NCBI RefSeq assembly: GCF_018866325.1 | Contig: NZ_CP076457.1 | Coordinates: 868,001 to 932,000, forward strand | Reading direction: 5' to 3' | Length of the DNA stretch: 64,000 nucleotides | Source of the DNA: Streptomyces sp. YPW6 | Lineage (GTDB): Bacteria; Actinomycetota; Actinomycetes; Streptomycetales; Streptomycetaceae | In this document: positions 9,693-18,616 of the stretch, in pieces | Numbering within the stretch: position 1 is the first letter of the stretch | Layout of the letters: every line of letters starts with the position of its first letter | Translations under genes and position numbers: made by a program | Notes under the pieces: generated by a model | What the model was told of the DNA's origin: nothing | The model's input: only the letters and a program-made list of their open reading frames with translations | Database searches by the model: none

Positions 9693-11471
9693 TCAGCCGG
9701 CCGGGACCACCGGGAGCTCCAGTACGCCGGTGTCCTCGGGGGCGTGGACGACGGTGACGGGCTTGATGCCCCGGTTGCCGAAGTACGCGGTGTCGCTGGC
9801 GGCGATCACGAACTCCAGGCGGTGCCCCTTCTCGTACCGGTGGACGATGCCGGGCAGTTCGACCATGAAGGGCCGGGTGACATCGGGCACCCGGACCGGT
9901 GAGACGAGCCGGTTCACGAGCGTGCGGCGGCCGTCGGGGGCGATGTCGTAGATCTTGGCGAACAGGACGAGCTTGTCGGACGCGTCACCGCTGTGCTGGA
10001 CCCGCTCTGCCTGGGGCGAGTCGACCTTGAGGGTGGCCCTCGGTGCGCCGACCACGTCGAGGGGTTCGGTGAGGGGTTCGCCGCGCCAGGCGAGGTACGT
10101 GCCCTTCGTGTCGTACGGCTTCGGGTCGGGCAGTCCGATCAGCGGGGCGATGGAGCTCTCCGAGTGGCTGGTGGGCACGAGCCAGTTCGTGTAGTGGCGG
10201 CTGCCGCGCGCGACCTTGGAGCGGTTGTCGACGAGCTTTCCGTCGCCGGAGAGGTAGAGGGACTGCGAGAGGGCGGGAACGTCGGCCGCGGTGCCGTAGC
10301 CGCTGCGCCAGTCGCGGTAGTAGGAGAGGGCGGGGCCGGTGTCGGCGCCCGTGTTCTTGCGCAGGTAGCGGTCGAACCAGGCCAGCACCCGCTGCCCGAC
10401 GTGACTGGTCTCCAGATTGCCCCGGCTCAGGTCGAGTTCACCGGGGACCTGGCCGCCGCTGTGCCCCCAGGCCTGCCAGATCATCTTGGTCTCGGTGCCC
10501 TGCGCCCTGAGCGTCCGGTAGGTGGCGGTGGCCTCGTTGAGGTTGAACAGGCTGTCGGCCTGCCCCTGGACGATGAGGGTGGGAGCCTTGACCCGGTCGA
10601 GATAGGAGACGGGCGAGACGCTGCGCGCGTACGTGAGCATCTCCTTCGTCCTGTCCGCCGGGTAGCGGCCGGAGTTGAGCAGCCGGATGGTCTCGCAGGC
10701 ACGGGTGGCGAAGTGCAGGCAGTCCAGCCGGTTGATCCGGGAGGGGTCCAGGCTCGGGTTGAGGAGCGGCTGCCCTTCGCCGATCAGAAAGAAGCCGTTG
10801 GCCCACTGCCACTTGAAGACGCCGGGGATGTCGGAGGTCACGCCGGCCGTCGCCCCGGTGTTGTTGGGGGCGAGTGCGTAGGCGAGGTCGTTCCAGGTGA
10901 TCAGGGGGACGATGGCGTCGACGCGGGGGTCGACGGCGGCGGTCGCGAGCTGGATCGCGCCGCCGTAGGAGCCGCCGATCATGCCGACGCGCGGGTCGCC
11001 CTCGGCGTCCCGGAGGACGAAGTCCGCCTTGGTCCCGTCGTCGGCGGTGCGAACTCCCCCGAGGAAGTCCAGGAGTTCGCTCGCGGCCTGTCCGTCGACC
11101 GCGGGGTCGTCGAGGGTGATCAGGCAGCCGGACTCGCCGAAGCCGAGGCCGGAGTAGACGAGCCCGGCGTAGCCGCGCTCGGCGAGGGCTCTGCCGATGG
11201 CGTCGGTGGAGCCGTCGGACTTGCTGCCGCCGAAGCCGTTGGTGGCGAGGACCGCGGGGGCCGGGTTCCCGGCGTCGGCCCCGGCGGGCCGGTAGAGATC
11301 GGCGTCCACCGCGCAGGTGCGGTCGCCCGCCTCGACGGTGAACGTCAGCGGGGTGACGGTGTAGGGGGCGGCGTCGGCCCGGGCCGGACCGGCGAGGAGG
11401 AGAGGGGCGACCAGCGCCGCCCCGGCGACCGCGACGAGCGGGCCGCGCACTCTGGAAACAGCACCTGACAC
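9693..11471 (-). CDS. Secreted CocE/NonD-family alpha/beta hydrolase (X-Pro dipeptidyl-peptidase S15-like)
   Basis: 592 residues. An N-terminal signal peptide ends near LLLAGPARADAAP. The catalytic Ser sits in GGSYGGA, the S15/CocE nucleophile elbow. A following Asp/His pair is suggested by GQADSLFNLNEA and WGHSGG. The C-terminal ~200 residues form the jelly-roll domain expected for CocE/NonD proteins, ending TVVHAPEDTGVLELPV. The GTG at 11471 is preferred over the GTG at 11483 because GGAGG lies 5 bp before it. The substrate may be an ester or an X-Pro peptide and cannot be chosen. A TetR-like operator lies 24 bp upstream. Confidence 0.82.
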   Translation of the reverse strand: MSGAVSRVRGPLVAVAGAALVAPLLLAGPARADAAPYTVTPLTFTVEAGDRTCAVDADLYRPAGADAGNPAPAVLATNGFGGSKSDGSTDAIGRALAERGYAGLVYSGLGFGESGCLITLDDPAVDGQAASELLDFLGGVRTADDGTKADFVLRDAEGDPRVGMIGGSYGGAIQLATAAVDPRVDAIVPLITWNDLAYALAPNNTGATAGVTSDIPGVFKWQWANGFFLIGEGQPLLNPSLDPSRINRLDCLHFATRACETIRLLNSGRYPADRTKEMLTYARSVSPVSYLDRVKAPTLIVQGQADSLFNLNEATATYRTLRAQGTETKMIWQAWGHSGGQVPGELDLSRGNLETSHVGQRVLAWFDRYLRKNTGADTGPALSYYRDWRSGYGTAADVPALSQSLYLSGDGKLVDNRSKVARGSRHYTNWLVPTSHSESSIAPLIGLPDPKPYDTKGTYLAWRGEPLTEPLDVVGAPRATLKVDSPQAERVQHSGDASDKLVLFAKIYDIAPDGRRTLVNRLVSPVRVPDVTRPFMVELPGIVHRYEKGHRLEFVIAASDTAYFGNRGIKPVTVVHAPEDTGVLELPVVPAG

Positions 11472-11494
11472 GAAGACCTCCACACCGAGGGCAC

Positions 11495-11510
11495 CTTACC
11501 GACCGGTAAG
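11495..11510. promoter_or_regulatory. Inverted repeat CTTACC-GACC-GGTAAG, TetR-type operator
   Basis: Perfect 6-bp arms (11495-11500 and 11505-11510) are separated by 4 bp, 24 bp upstream of the start of the S15-like hydrolase gene on the minus strand. The 16-bp palindrome resembles operators of TetR-family repressors in actinobacteria. Its place between promoter and start suggests repression of the hydrolase gene. No TetR gene is adjacent; the only one in the window is 27 kb away. Confidence 0.5.
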
Positions 11511-11591
11511 TACCGGGTCGCGCTCATGCTGTGACACAGGTCATATCCGTGTCAACGCGTCGCACAGCGGTTCTTGACGGATGTTCACATC

Positions 11592-11619
11592 CGTGGGGCG
11601 TGAACACACACGCCCCACG
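11592..11619. terminator. Hairpin between the S66 peptidase and S15-like hydrolase genes
   Basis: CGTGGGGCGTG (11592-11602) and CACGCCCCACG (11609-11619) form a perfect 11-bp stem with a 6-nt AACACA loop. It lies 53 bp beyond the minus-strand S66 gene end and fits a U-tract-poor actinomycete terminator, separating that operon from the downstream hydrolase gene. Confidence 0.6.
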
Positions 11620-11671
11620 CCCGAGCACCGAAGGCGGTGCGGGCGCGGGCGGCGGAAGAGGCCGAGGAGGC

Positions 11672-12634
11672 TCAGAGCAGCGCCGGGACCTCGACGGTGA
11701 GCGTGCAACGCCCGCCGTCCGCCGGTGCGTCGAGCACTGCGGGCAGCCCCAGGGGAATCGTCAGCGCGGTCGCCCCGTGGCCGAACCCCAGCTCCTCGAC
11801 CACGGGTATGCCCAGCGGGCCGAGCCGGTCGGCGAGCACGGCGCGGATCTTCTCGTACGGGCCGCACTCCTCCCAGGATCCGCAGGCCACTCCGGCGACC
11901 CCGGCCAGGGCCCCGGAACGCAGGAGCCGGGTGAGGATGCCGTCGAGCCGGTAGGGCTCCTCCCCGGTGTCCTCGATCACCAGCAGGCCGCCCCGGGCGT
12001 GGGACCGGCCACCCGGGGTGCCGGCGTCGGCGGCGAGCAGGCTGACGCACCCGCCGTAGAGGACGCCCCCGGCCCGGCCGGGGGCCAGGGGCCCGGCCGT
12101 CGCGAGGCCGAGGGTCCGCACGGACTCCGGTTCGAAGAGGGTGGCGCGCAGGTGTTCACGCGTCGCCGCGTCCTTGAGGAACGTCTCGGTGGCGACCATG
12201 GGTCCGTGCAGGGTGGCGAACCCGGCCCGCAGGGCGAACGCCTCGTGCAGCACGGTGATGTCGCTGTAGCCGACGAAGGCCTTGGGCCCGGCGGCGCGGA
12301 TCGCCGCCCAGTCGATCAGGTCGACCATCCGGTGCGCGCCGAAGCCGCCCCGGGCACAGAGCACGGCCGCCACGGAGGGGTCGCACCACGCCGCCTGAAG
12401 GTCCGCCGCGCGCCCCGCGTCCGTACCGGCGAGGTAGTCCAGATCCGGGTGGACGGAGCGGACATGGGGACCGACGACGGGTTCGAGGCCCCAGTCGCGC
12501 AGGACGGCGAGACCGTGCTCCAGCCGGTCGGCGGAGACCGGTCCGCTGGGCGCGACGACGGCGACCCGGGAGCCGGGGCGCAGCCGGGCCGGCCGGACTA
12601 GCGGGGTGGCCGGCCCGGGGTCCCGGCGGGTCAC
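11672..12634 (-). CDS. S66 family LD-carboxypeptidase (MccF-like)
   Basis: 320 residues, cytoplasmic. S66 enzymes cut between L- and D-amino acids, for example in murein tetrapeptides; some members (MccF) inactivate microcin-C-type peptide-nucleotides. The nucleophile is S124 in FVGYSDITVLHE. The Glu lies in VIEDTGEEPYRLDG and the His in GFGHGATALTIPLG, completing a Ser-Glu-His triad. RPARLRPGSRVAVVAPSGP is the usual S66 N-terminus. It starts with GTG at 12634, overlapping the stop of the upstream S9 gene (GTGA), so the two are coupled. Whether it acts in peptidoglycan recycling or peptide detoxification cannot be seen from sequence. Confidence 0.87.
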   Translation of the reverse strand: MTRRDPGPATPLVRPARLRPGSRVAVVAPSGPVSADRLEHGLAVLRDWGLEPVVGPHVRSVHPDLDYLAGTDAGRAADLQAAWCDPSVAAVLCARGGFGAHRMVDLIDWAAIRAAGPKAFVGYSDITVLHEAFALRAGFATLHGPMVATETFLKDAATREHLRATLFEPESVRTLGLATAGPLAPGRAGGVLYGGCVSLLAADAGTPGGRSHARGGLLVIEDTGEEPYRLDGILTRLLRSGALAGVAGVACGSWEECGPYEKIRAVLADRLGPLGIPVVEELGFGHGATALTIPLGLPAVLDAPADGGRCTLTVEVPALL

Positions 12635-14664
12635 GTGGTCAGCTCCAGGAGCGGGACGTCGGGACGGTCAAAACCGAACGTCTGCGCGTAGAGGGAGAGT
12701 TCGGACTCCAGGGCACGGACCAGGGTCTCCGCCCGCCGGAATCCGTGGCTCTCCCCCGCGAAGGCGACAGAGGCGTGGGCGACGCCCCGGCCGGACACGG
12801 CGGCGAGGAACCGCTCGCTCTGGGCCGGCGGGCAGATCACGTCGTCAAGGCCCTGGAGCAGCAGGAACGGGGTGTCCAGCCGGTCGGTGCGATTCATCGG
12901 GGAGCGTTCCCGGTAGCGCTCGGGGACCTCGGCGAAGGGGCCGACGAGGGACTCCAGGTACCGCGATTCGAAATCGTGGGTCTCGTCGGTGGCCCACCCT
13001 TCGAGGTCCAGGATCGGGTAGAGGATCGTTCCGCAGGCATAGCGGCCGGTGCTGGTCAGCGAGGCGGCGGCGGTCCAGCCGCCCGCGCTGCCGCCCCGGA
13101 TCGCGAGCCGGTCCGGGTCGGCCGCGCCCTCCTCGACCAGGGCGGAGGCCACCGCCTCGCAGTCCGCCACGTCGACCAGTCCCCATGCCCCGCGCAGCCG
13201 TTCCCGGTAGGCCCGTCCGTATCCGGTGGAGCCGCCGTAGTTCACCTCGGCCACGCCGATGCCGCGCGAGGTGAAGTAGGCGATCTCCAGGTCGAGGACG
13301 AGCGGGGAGCGGCCGGTGGGACCCCCGTGCGCCCGGACGACGTACGGGGGCTTCTCGCCCTCGGGGCCGGTGTGTCGGGGGTGGTGCGGCGGGTGGACGT
13401 GGGCGTGGATCTCACGGCCGTCGGGGCCGGTGAAGATCCGGCGCTCGGGGTCCGGGTAGTACGCGGGGTCGACGGGGTCCCGGTGGGGCGCGCCGATGAC
13501 GCGGGTGCGCCCGGTGGTGGTGTCCAGCTCGACGACCTCGGGAGCGCTGCGGGGACTCGCGGCGACGCCGACGACGCGGCTGCCGTGCACGGCGAGCGTG
13601 TCGGACCAGGCGGTCCAGGGGCCCGGGGCGTCGGCGAGTTCGCCGGTCTCCGGGTCGAGGATGCCGAGGCGGTGGTCGCCCTCGCCGTGCAGGACGGCGA
13701 TCAGCCCGTTGTCCAGCGGGTGGAACCAGCGCAGCCCGATCTTCCAGAGCGGCCCGCCGAACTCCTCGCCCCGGGGCGGCAGGAGGCGGCTGCTGGGGAC
13801 CGCGCCGCCCGGGACGGCGTCGGGACGGACGCGCTGGAGCTCCCACCAGCCGGAGAGGTCGGAGACGAACAGGAGGCTGCCGTCGCGGTCCCACTCCACC
13901 TGGCAGACCGACTCGTCGACGTCCCCGACGAGAGGCCGGGCGCCGGTGAACTCACCCGTGCCGGTGATGTCGGCCAGCATGACCACCGTGCCGTCCCAGG
14001 GCATCGCCGGGTGGTCCCAGGCGATCCAGGCGGCCCGCCGCCCGTCGTGGGAGATCCTGGGGCCGGTGACGAACCGGTGCCGGCCGTCGGAGAGTTCGCG
14101 GACCGCCGTGCGGTCGTCGGCCGCCGAGCCGTCCAGCGGTACGGCGACGACGGCCCGCCGCACGTCGGTGGGGGCGGGTCCGGTGAACTCCTCCATCACA
14201 CACCAGACTTCCCCCCCGGCGCCCTGCTCCGGGCGCACCTGCGGGTCCACCCAGCGCAGCCCGCCGCCGACCTCGGAGACCGGAGTGAGCGGCCGGGGCT
14301 CCTCCGACCCGTCGGGAGCGTAGGCGTACAGCCGCTGGTCGGTGAAGTGGACGAACACCACGAGGAGTTCACCGTCCTCGCGCACCGTGCCGGCCCAGGG
14401 CTGTCCGCCGTACTCGATCACCCGGCTGCGGGCGTTCCAGGGGGCGGGCAGGGCGGGGGTGACGGTACCGTCCGCCCGGCGGCGCATCAGCGCCCGGCGG
14501 CCGCCCTCGGCGGGGCGCGGCTCGGTCCACCAGACCTCGTCCCCGACCGTGCCGAGCTGGTCGGGGCGGCCGTCGTGCGAAGCGGCGAGCGCCGCGTCGA
14601 TCGGCGACGGCCAGGTGCCGTACGGCGCCGGTTCCGGCACGGTATTCACGTAGGGCGGTTTCAC
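12631..14664 (-). CDS. S9 family prolyl oligopeptidase-like serine peptidase
   Basis: 677 residues, no signal peptide. The first ~400 residues form WD/beta-propeller-like repeats (for example SHDGRRAAWIAWDHPAMPW). The C-terminal ~260 residues are an alpha/beta hydrolase with nucleophile Ser in IRGGSAGGWTAAAS, Asp in GLDDVICPP and His in ESHGFRRAET. This is the S9 dipeptidyl/acylaminoacyl-peptidase architecture. It acts on short peptides that fit through the propeller. Its stop overlaps the start of the S66 gene. It lies 40 bp downstream of the M20 gene on the same strand, suggesting one peptidase operon. Confidence 0.88.
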   Translation of the reverse strand: MKPPYVNTVPEPAPYGTWPSPIDAALAASHDGRPDQLGTVGDEVWWTEPRPAEGGRRALMRRRADGTVTPALPAPWNARSRVIEYGGQPWAGTVREDGELLVVFVHFTDQRLYAYAPDGSEEPRPLTPVSEVGGGLRWVDPQVRPEQGAGGEVWCVMEEFTGPAPTDVRRAVVAVPLDGSAADDRTAVRELSDGRHRFVTGPRISHDGRRAAWIAWDHPAMPWDGTVVMLADITGTGEFTGARPLVGDVDESVCQVEWDRDGSLLFVSDLSGWWELQRVRPDAVPGGAVPSSRLLPPRGEEFGGPLWKIGLRWFHPLDNGLIAVLHGEGDHRLGILDPETGELADAPGPWTAWSDTLAVHGSRVVGVAASPRSAPEVVELDTTTGRTRVIGAPHRDPVDPAYYPDPERRIFTGPDGREIHAHVHPPHHPRHTGPEGEKPPYVVRAHGGPTGRSPLVLDLEIAYFTSRGIGVAEVNYGGSTGYGRAYRERLRGAWGLVDVADCEAVASALVEEGAADPDRLAIRGGSAGGWTAAASLTSTGRYACGTILYPILDLEGWATDETHDFESRYLESLVGPFAEVPERYRERSPMNRTDRLDTPFLLLQGLDDVICPPAQSERFLAAVSGRGVAHASVAFAGESHGFRRAETLVRALESELSLYAQTFGFDRPDVPLLELTT

Positions 14665-14704
14665 GTGGGACGGTCCCCCGGGGCGCGGTTCGGTCGGCAG
14701 GCGG

Positions 14705-16048
14705 TCAGGCGGTGCGCAGGTAGTGGTCGAGGACGCGGACGCCGAAGTGGAGGGCGTCGACGGGCACGCGCTCGTCCACGCCGTGGAAGAGCCGCTGGTA
14801 GTCGAAGCCGACGGGCAGCTTCAGCGGGGTGAAGCCGTAGCCGGTGATGCCGAGCCGGGAGAACTGCTTGGCGTCGGTGCCGCCGGACATGCAGTACGGG
14901 ACGGTGTGCGCGTCCGGGTCGAAGCGCTCGACGGCGGCGCGCAGCTTGGCGTACGTCGGGGAGTCGACCGGGGCCGTCAGGGCCGTCTCACGGTGGTGGA
15001 ACTCCCAGTCGACGAGCGGCCCGGTGAGCCGGTCCAGGGTGGCGTGGAACTCCTCGTCGCCGCCGGGGACCACGCGTCCGTCGATGTGGGCGGTGGCGTG
15101 GCCGGGGATGACGTTGACCTTGTAGCCGGCGTCCAGCATCGTCGGGTTGCTGCTGTTGCGGACGGTGTTCTCGACGAGGGTGGCGGCCGGGCCGAGCTTG
15201 CCGAGCAGTTGGGCGACGTCGAAGCCCGGGTCGTCGAGGTCGGCGGTGATGCCGTGCAGGGCGGCGATCTCGGTGATCGCGGCCCGGACGGTCGGGGTGA
15301 GGCGGATGGGCCACTCGTGCTCGCCGATCCGGGCGACGGCGGCGGCCAGCGCACTCACCGCGTTCTCCCGGTTCACCTTGGAGCCGTGCCCGGCCCGGCC
15401 CGCGGCGGTCAGCTTCAGCCAGCCGGTGCCGCGCTCGCCCGCCGCGATCGGGTAGAGCGAGAGGCCGTCGCCCGCGTGGAAGGTGAAGGCCCCCGACTCG
15501 CTGATCCCCTCCGTACAGCCCTCGAACAGGTCGGCGTGCTGCTCGGCGAGGAAGCCGGAGCCGTCGGCGGCGCTGTCCTCCTCGTCGGCGGTGTAGGCGA
15601 TGACGATGTCGCGCGCCGGGCGGAAGCCCTCGCGGGCCCAGCCCCGGACGACGGAGAGGACCATCGCGTCCATGTTCTTCATGTCGACGGCGCCCCTCCC
15701 CCACACGACCCCGTCGCGCACCTCGCCGGAGAAGGGGTGGACGCTCCAGTCGGCGGGCTCGGCGGGCACCACGTCGAGGTGGCCGTGGACGAGCAGCGCG
15801 TCGGCCGAGGGGTCGGTGCCGGGGATCCTGGCGACCACGTTGGTCCGACCGGGGGTGCGCTCCAGCAGCGTCGGCTCGATTCCGGCGTCCGCCAGCCGCT
15901 CGGCGACGTACTCGGCGGCCGGGCGCTCGCGGCAGTCGCCGCCGCCCCGGTTGGTGGTGTCGATGCGGATCAGCCCGGAGGTGAACGCCACCACTTCGTC
16001 GAGGGCCTGCCGGTCGACGGGTCCGAGCGGGTCGGGGGCCTCAGCCAT
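14705..16048 (-). CDS. M20 family metallopeptidase
   Basis: 447 residues. It has the M20 zinc-peptidase signatures in order: VHGHLDVVP (His ligand), WGRGAVDMKNM (bridging Asp), YTADEEDSA (catalytic Glu and ligand), and a late SGGTDAKQFSR near the C-terminus. The lid/dimerisation domain lies between. M20 enzymes hydrolyse dipeptides, N-acyl amino acids or C-terminal residues; the exact substrate is not inferable. The start at 16048 overlaps the end of the upstream M55 gene by 8 bp, so both are probably co-transcribed and coupled. Confidence 0.88.
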   Translation of the reverse strand: MAEAPDPLGPVDRQALDEVVAFTSGLIRIDTTNRGGGDCRERPAAEYVAERLADAGIEPTLLERTPGRTNVVARIPGTDPSADALLVHGHLDVVPAEPADWSVHPFSGEVRDGVVWGRGAVDMKNMDAMVLSVVRGWAREGFRPARDIVIAYTADEEDSAADGSGFLAEQHADLFEGCTEGISESGAFTFHAGDGLSLYPIAAGERGTGWLKLTAAGRAGHGSKVNRENAVSALAAAVARIGEHEWPIRLTPTVRAAITEIAALHGITADLDDPGFDVAQLLGKLGPAATLVENTVRNSSNPTMLDAGYKVNVIPGHATAHIDGRVVPGGDEEFHATLDRLTGPLVDWEFHHRETALTAPVDSPTYAKLRAAVERFDPDAHTVPYCMSGGTDAKQFSRLGITGYGFTPLKLPVGFDYQRLFHGVDERVPVDALHFGVRVLDHYLRTA

Positions 16049-16874
16049 AGTGTTCCTCCACGGCGGCCGACACGATCGTCGTCACCGCCTTGAACGTGCG
16101 AATTCCTTCGTACATCGTCGCGCTGGTGTACGCGACGCGCCTCTCACCGCTGGGCGCCACGCCGGGGACGACGGTCGCGGCCGCCGCCAGATGCTCGGCG
16201 TCGAACTCCAGCTCGACGGTGAACGCGGAGCCGGTCACGGGGTCCCGGCGGCCCGCGAGCGCGGTGGCCGCCTGCGCCGCCGCCCGGATGTCGGCGGCGG
16301 TACGGGCCGGGGTGCGGCAGACCGCCGCGTACCGGGAGACGTAGTCCTTCACGGCGACCTTCCGGGCACCCGGGGCGTACCCCTCGGCGTCCACGCAAGT
16401 CAGGTCGTCGCCGGTGACGAGGACGACGGGCACCCCGTACTCGGCGGCGACGTGCGCGTTGAGCAGGCCCTCGCTGGCCCGGACGCCGTCGAGCCAGACG
16501 CCGGTGATGGAGTTGGCGAGGTAGGTGTGGGCGAGGACGCCCTCCGTACCGGCCCCCGTGTGATAGCCGACGAAGGCCACCGCGTCCACGTCGCCGTGCT
16601 GGATGCCCTCCACCATGGACAGCGACTTGTGCTTGCCGGTCAGCATCTGAACGCGTTCGTCCATGTGCTCCAGCAGGAGATTGCGCATCGACCAGTGGGC
16701 CTCGTTCACCAGCACCTCGTCGGCGCCGCCGTCGTAGAAGCCGAGCGCGGCCGCGTTGACGTCCGAGGTGAACATCGTCCGGCAGCGCTCCCACTGCGGG
16801 GTCCCCGGCAGCACGTCGGCCGGCCAGGTGACTCCGGTGGCGCCTTCCATGTCGGCGCTGATGAGGATCTTCAT
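16041..16874 (-). CDS. dppA: M55 family D-aminopeptidase (DppA-like)
   Basis: 277 residues. MKILISADMEGATG matches the start of DppA, a D-amino-acid-specific zinc aminopeptidase. Metal-ligand candidates are D8, E10, H60 (VNEAHWS), H105 (VGYHTGAG) and E135 (RASEG); H116 (LAHTYL) matches the catalytic His. These positions nearly coincide with those of Bacillus DppA from memory. It should release D-Ala-type residues from peptides derived from peptidoglycan or antibiotics. It is the first gene of the minus-strand peptidase group and is divergent from the C15-like gene across 168 bp. Confidence 0.88.
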   Translation of the reverse strand: MKILISADMEGATGVTWPADVLPGTPQWERCRTMFTSDVNAAALGFYDGGADEVLVNEAHWSMRNLLLEHMDERVQMLTGKHKSLSMVEGIQHGDVDAVAFVGYHTGAGTEGVLAHTYLANSITGVWLDGVRASEGLLNAHVAAEYGVPVVLVTGDDLTCVDAEGYAPGARKVAVKDYVSRYAAVCRTPARTAADIRAAAQAATALAGRRDPVTGSAFTVELEFDAEHLAAAATVVPGVAPSGERRVAYTSATMYEGIRTFKAVTTIVSAAVEEHYG

Positions 16875-17042
16875 GCCGTCACACCGTACGCCCCGTGAGC
16901 GGCGCGGGCCAGGGAAGGGCGGCGCGCCACAGGTCCGGTCCGCCGGAGAGACCGGGCACGGGCAGCGCCATGCCCTATGGCATCGCCTCGGGCCGTACGG
17001 CGATACTGCGGGGCCCCACCCGGTGATACGAAAGGGAACCGT

Positions 17043-18311
17043 GTGACCCACCAACTCCCCGCGACGGCCCGGATCGGTATCGGCGGCATGGCGCTGCTGC
17101 TCGTCCTGGCGGGCTCCGCCCTCCCCGCCGCCGCCTCCCCCGCGTACACCTCCCGCACCCCTGCGGAGGCGACCGTCGAGGAGCGGCGCCTCGACCGGGC
17201 CGCCCCGCAGGAGATCCTGCGGCGCAGCGGATTCGACGCCCTCGCCCCGCGCTTCGAACGGGCTCTGGAACGCTCGAAGAGCTATGCGCAGGCCGAACGG
17301 GCCGTGACCCGCCATGCCTCGGCGCTGTGGCGGCGCGCCGTGGACCGGGCGCAGGGGCGAGGACCCGCCGCCGGTGACCTGAGCCGGGGCGACGACCGCC
17401 CGCTCTACTGGGCCCGGCTCGCACTCAGCCGTGAACTGCGCACCTGGGAACCCCGGTTCGGCCTCGACGACCGGCGGCGCGAAGCCCTGCGCTCCGCCCT
17501 GGAGACCGCGTCGCGCGGCCAGAGCGACATCCACTACCAGGGGCACCGGACCAAGCGCGTCCTGGTCACCGGGTTCGACCCGTTCACGCTGGACCGGGAC
17601 GTCCGGATCGGCAACCCCTCGGGCGCGAGCGCCCTCGCCCTGGACGGGACCCTGGTGCGGACCCCCGACGGACCGGCCCGGATCGAGACCGTCGTCTTCC
17701 CGGTGCGCTGGGCGGACTTCGCCGAGGGCATCGTCGAGCGGGCCCTCGCCCGGCATCTGCCGCGTCTGGACCTCTTCACCACCGTCAGCCAGGGCAGGCA
17801 GGGCCGCTTCGACGTGGAGCGCACCAACGGGGCCTGGCGCGGCGGCTTCGCCGACAACGAGAACGCCTCCAGCACCGGTCTCGTCCCCGTCGCCGATCCG
17901 GCCACGCAGCCGCAGTGGACGTCCACGACCCTCCCGTACCGGGAGCTCACCGAAGCGGACACGGGCCGGTTCCCGGTGTACGACAACACGGAGGTCACCG
18001 AGATACCGGCGGGCGGCACCCGGCCCGTGACCCGGCCCGACGGCCCCACCCCGGGCTCGGCGGCGCGGGCCGGGGGCGGCGGCGACTACCTCTCCAACGA
18101 GATCGCCTACCGGGTCACCCTGCTGCGCGACCGGCTGGCGCTCCCGCGGCTGCCGGGCGGCCATCTGCACACCCCGGTCCTCCAGTTCGGCGCGGAGAAC
18201 ACGGATCCGCGGTCGGGCGCGGTCACCGACCCGGACTTCGAGCGCAACCGCGCCGACATCGTGGACCAGGTGAGGGAGCTGGTGAGGACGGCGGTGAGCG
18301 CCGCCGGCTGA
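17043..18311 (+). CDS. Secreted pyroglutamyl-peptidase (C15)-like protein, catalytic Cys replaced by Ser
   Basis: 422 residues. The signal peptide (GGMALLLVLAGSALPAAAS) is followed by ~150 residues of unknown helical sequence and then a C15-like domain. Landmarks are VLVTGFDPF (oxyanion/substrate loop), NPSG, a Glu in RQGRFDVERTNG, GGDYLSNEIAYR where C15 enzymes have YLCN, and His in GGHLHTPVLQF. The mature protein contains no Cys at all, so the C15 nucleophile is Ser here. The GTG at 17043 is chosen for the GAAAGGG 6-12 bp upstream. It may be a Ser variant, a binding protein, or inactive. Divergent from dppA. Confidence 0.72.
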   Translation: MTHQLPATARIGIGGMALLLVLAGSALPAAASPAYTSRTPAEATVEERRLDRAAPQEILRRSGFDALAPRFERALERSKSYAQAERAVTRHASALWRRAVDRAQGRGPAAGDLSRGDDRPLYWARLALSRELRTWEPRFGLDDRRREALRSALETASRGQSDIHYQGHRTKRVLVTGFDPFTLDRDVRIGNPSGASALALDGTLVRTPDGPARIETVVFPVRWADFAEGIVERALARHLPRLDLFTTVSQGRQGRFDVERTNGAWRGGFADNENASSTGLVPVADPATQPQWTSTTLPYRELTEADTGRFPVYDNTEVTEIPAGGTRPVTRPDGPTPGSAARAGGGGDYLSNEIAYRVTLLRDRLALPRLPGGHLHTPVLQFGAENTDPRSGAVTDPDFERNRADIVDQVRELVRTAVSAAG

Positions 18312-18616
18312 CCGGCGCGACGGCGAGCCGCGCGAGGCGGCCGGAGGCGGCGGCTCGCGGGCGCGCGCTGCGGCGGCTCGTCCGGCGTGTCCCCGGTGGC
18401 CCCCGAGGGCGCGCCACGCCGGCTCGCCCCGGCGCGTGCGGCGGCCCGCCGGGGCGAACACTATGAACGCAATGCACGCGGGGCTTCTCCCCCGGGTGCG
18501 GCGCTTCCTAGCATCCCGGCATCCCGGCGCACTCCGTGCCGGGGCAGCCGCACAGACCGTTCCGGCTGCGGCGCCCGTGGGCGCCGCAGCCCGCGCCGAA
18601 CGCCAGGAGCCGCCGC
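18312..18616. other. Intergenic region between the C15-like gene and the secreted hydrolase gene
   Basis: 305 bp, non-coding as far as I can see. It holds a stem-loop at 18323-18358 and a TAGCAT hexamer at 18509-18514 that could be the -10 box of the downstream gene. No convincing -35 was found. A long plus-strand frame runs through it (18436 onward) but lacks a start site with a ribosome binding site. Confidence 0.45.
18323..18358 (+). terminator. Stem-loop after the C15-like gene
   Basis: GCGAGCCGC (18323-18331) and GCGGCTCGC (18350-18358) can form a 9-bp perfect stem with an 18-nt loop, 12 bp after the stop codon. It is a reasonable terminator candidate, though the loop is long and there is no U-tract. 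Confidence 0.45.
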
